Positions 6,870 to 7,246 of a stretch of DNA of 7,246 bases are shown one piece after another. The DNA comes from Streptomyces sp. NRRL WC-3549 (GTDB lineage Bacteria; Actinomycetota; Actinomycetes; Streptomycetales; Streptomycetaceae), in assembly GCF_000721935.1 (NCBI RefSeq), contig NZ_KL585401.1, positions 136,543-143,788 of the forward strand. Direction: 5' to 3'. Numbering within the stretch: position 1 is the stretch's first letter; each line of letters starts with the position of its first letter. The position numbers and the translations under genes were made by a program. The notes beneath the pieces were generated by a model. It was not told where the DNA came from. It saw only the letters and a list, made by a program, of their open reading frames with translations, and made no database searches.

Positions 6870-7226
6870 CTGGGCAAGCGACAGCCCGAAGGCCCGCCGC
6901 CCGCACCGGCGGTGCAGCGCATCCGACTGCGCTACACCAAGCGGGGCCGCCTCCGGTTCACCAGCCATCGAGACTTCCAGCGTGCCTTCGAGCGGGCGCT
7001 GCGCCGCTCCGAGGTTCCCATGGCCTACTCGGCGGGTTTCACCCCGCACCCCAAGGTCTCGTACGCCAACGCCGCCCCCACCGGTACGGGAAGCGAGGCC
7101 GAGTTCCTGGAGATCGCCCTCACCGAGGCCCGGGATCCGGCCGTCCTGCGCGACCTGCTCAACGCGTCGCTGCCCGACGGCCTCGACATCACCGACGCCG
7201 TGGAGGCCCGCACCTCGGGTCTGGCT
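6870..7226 (+). CDS. DUF2344 (TIGR03936) radical SAM-linked protein, 3'-truncated
   Basis: This is the N-terminal 119 codons of a DUF2344 protein, cut off by the end of the genomic sequence. The frame reads GKRQPEGPPPAPAV and then the family core: RIRLRYTKRGRLRFTSHRD, FERALRRSEVPMAYSAGF, TPHPKVSYANAAPTG, then SEAEFLEIALTE. This pattern (RxRFTSHxDxxRxFERALRR, AYSxGFxPHPK) is typical of DUF2344. The function is unknown; members are encoded beside or fused to TIGR03960 radical SAM proteins, as here. In Streptomyces the gene for RNase E/G normally follows. The start is uncertain. I prefer CTG 6870 because of its ribosome binding site and because the stretch it adds reads as a plausible N-terminus. 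GTG 6912 is the conventional alternative and gives 105 visible codons. The frame also stays open further upstream, to a GTG at 6732 with no known homology. The last genuine codon is GCT at 7224-7226; the frame then continues into adapter sequence, reading LSLIHIS, which is artificial. Confidence 0.88.
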
Positions 7227-7246
7227 CTGTCTCTTATACACATCTC
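7227..7246 (+). other. Nextera/Tn5 mosaic-end adapter remnant (sequencing artefact)
   Basis: The bases CTGTCTCTTATACACATCT (7227-7245) are identical to the 19-bp synthetic Tn5 mosaic end used in transposase-based library preparation. The following C (7246) matches the next base of the read-2 (i7) side adapter. Composition shifts abruptly from GC-rich to AT-rich exactly at this point. Natural IS50 ends differ from this hybrid sequence, so this is untrimmed adapter at a contig edge, not a mobile element. Confidence 0.97.

Noticed and set aside
6497..6922. Minus-strand open frame of 141 codons filling the 365-base gap
   Set aside because: It has a Pro/Gly/Arg/Ala-rich composition, reads through the terminator hairpins and shows no recognisable family. 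I regard the gap as noncoding.
6777..7241. Minus-strand open frame of 154 codons beginning MYKRQ
   Set aside because: Its start codon and first residues come from the sequencing adapter, and the rest is antisense to the DUF2344 gene and its leader.
7227..7245. Possible real Tn5/IS50 end
   Set aside because: The sequence is the synthetic hybrid mosaic end rather than the native outside or inside end, there is no transposase sequence, and it sits exactly at the sequence edge with an adapter base after it.

Overview
This window is a high-GC actinobacterial chromosome segment, most likely from Streptomyces. The coding regions are strongly GC-rich in third codon positions, I saw no TTA leucine codon in the genes, and the gene order matches the region next to the Streptomyces mre cell-wall cluster (mreB-mreC-mreD-pbp2-rodA/sfr, a CYTH-CHAD protein, a TIGR03960 radical SAM protein, a DUF2344 protein, then RNase E/G and ribosomal protein genes). 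The outer parts of that order are known context and are not in the window. All genes supported here are on the + strand.

Layout. Bases 2-1750 hold the C-terminal part of the class B penicillin-binding protein PBP2 (mrdA); its 5' end lies outside the window. Its stop codon overlaps by one base the start of rodA (1750-2940), the SEDS peptidoglycan polymerase that partners PBP2. After 48 bases comes a CYTH-CHAD protein (2989-4527), a predicted triphosphate/polyphosphate-binding protein. After 51 bases, which hold a possible weak promoter, comes a TIGR03960-type radical SAM protein (4579-6504) of unknown reaction. A strong double hairpin (6519-6572) then ends the first block. A 365-base gap (6505-6869) holds the terminator, a possible promoter and a hairpin-rich leader. 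The last gene, a truncated DUF2344 (TIGR03936) protein, begins near 6870, probably at an unusual CTG codon behind a good ribosome binding site, and runs off the end.

The last 20 bases (7227-7246) are not genomic. They match the synthetic Tn5 mosaic end plus one base of the Nextera read-2 adapter. Genuine sequence therefore stops at about 7226, and peptides read from these bases are artefacts.

Functionally, PBP2 and RodA form a transpeptidase/glycosyltransferase pair that builds peptidoglycan; in S. coelicolor the mre-cluster proteins act in spore wall synthesis. The radical SAM and DUF2344 proteins are a conserved uncharacterised pair, here split by a terminator into two apparent transcription units. 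They are the least understood part of the window, but the families themselves are already recognised. I did not find a clearly new defence, mobile or CRISPR system, nor any tRNA or rRNA.
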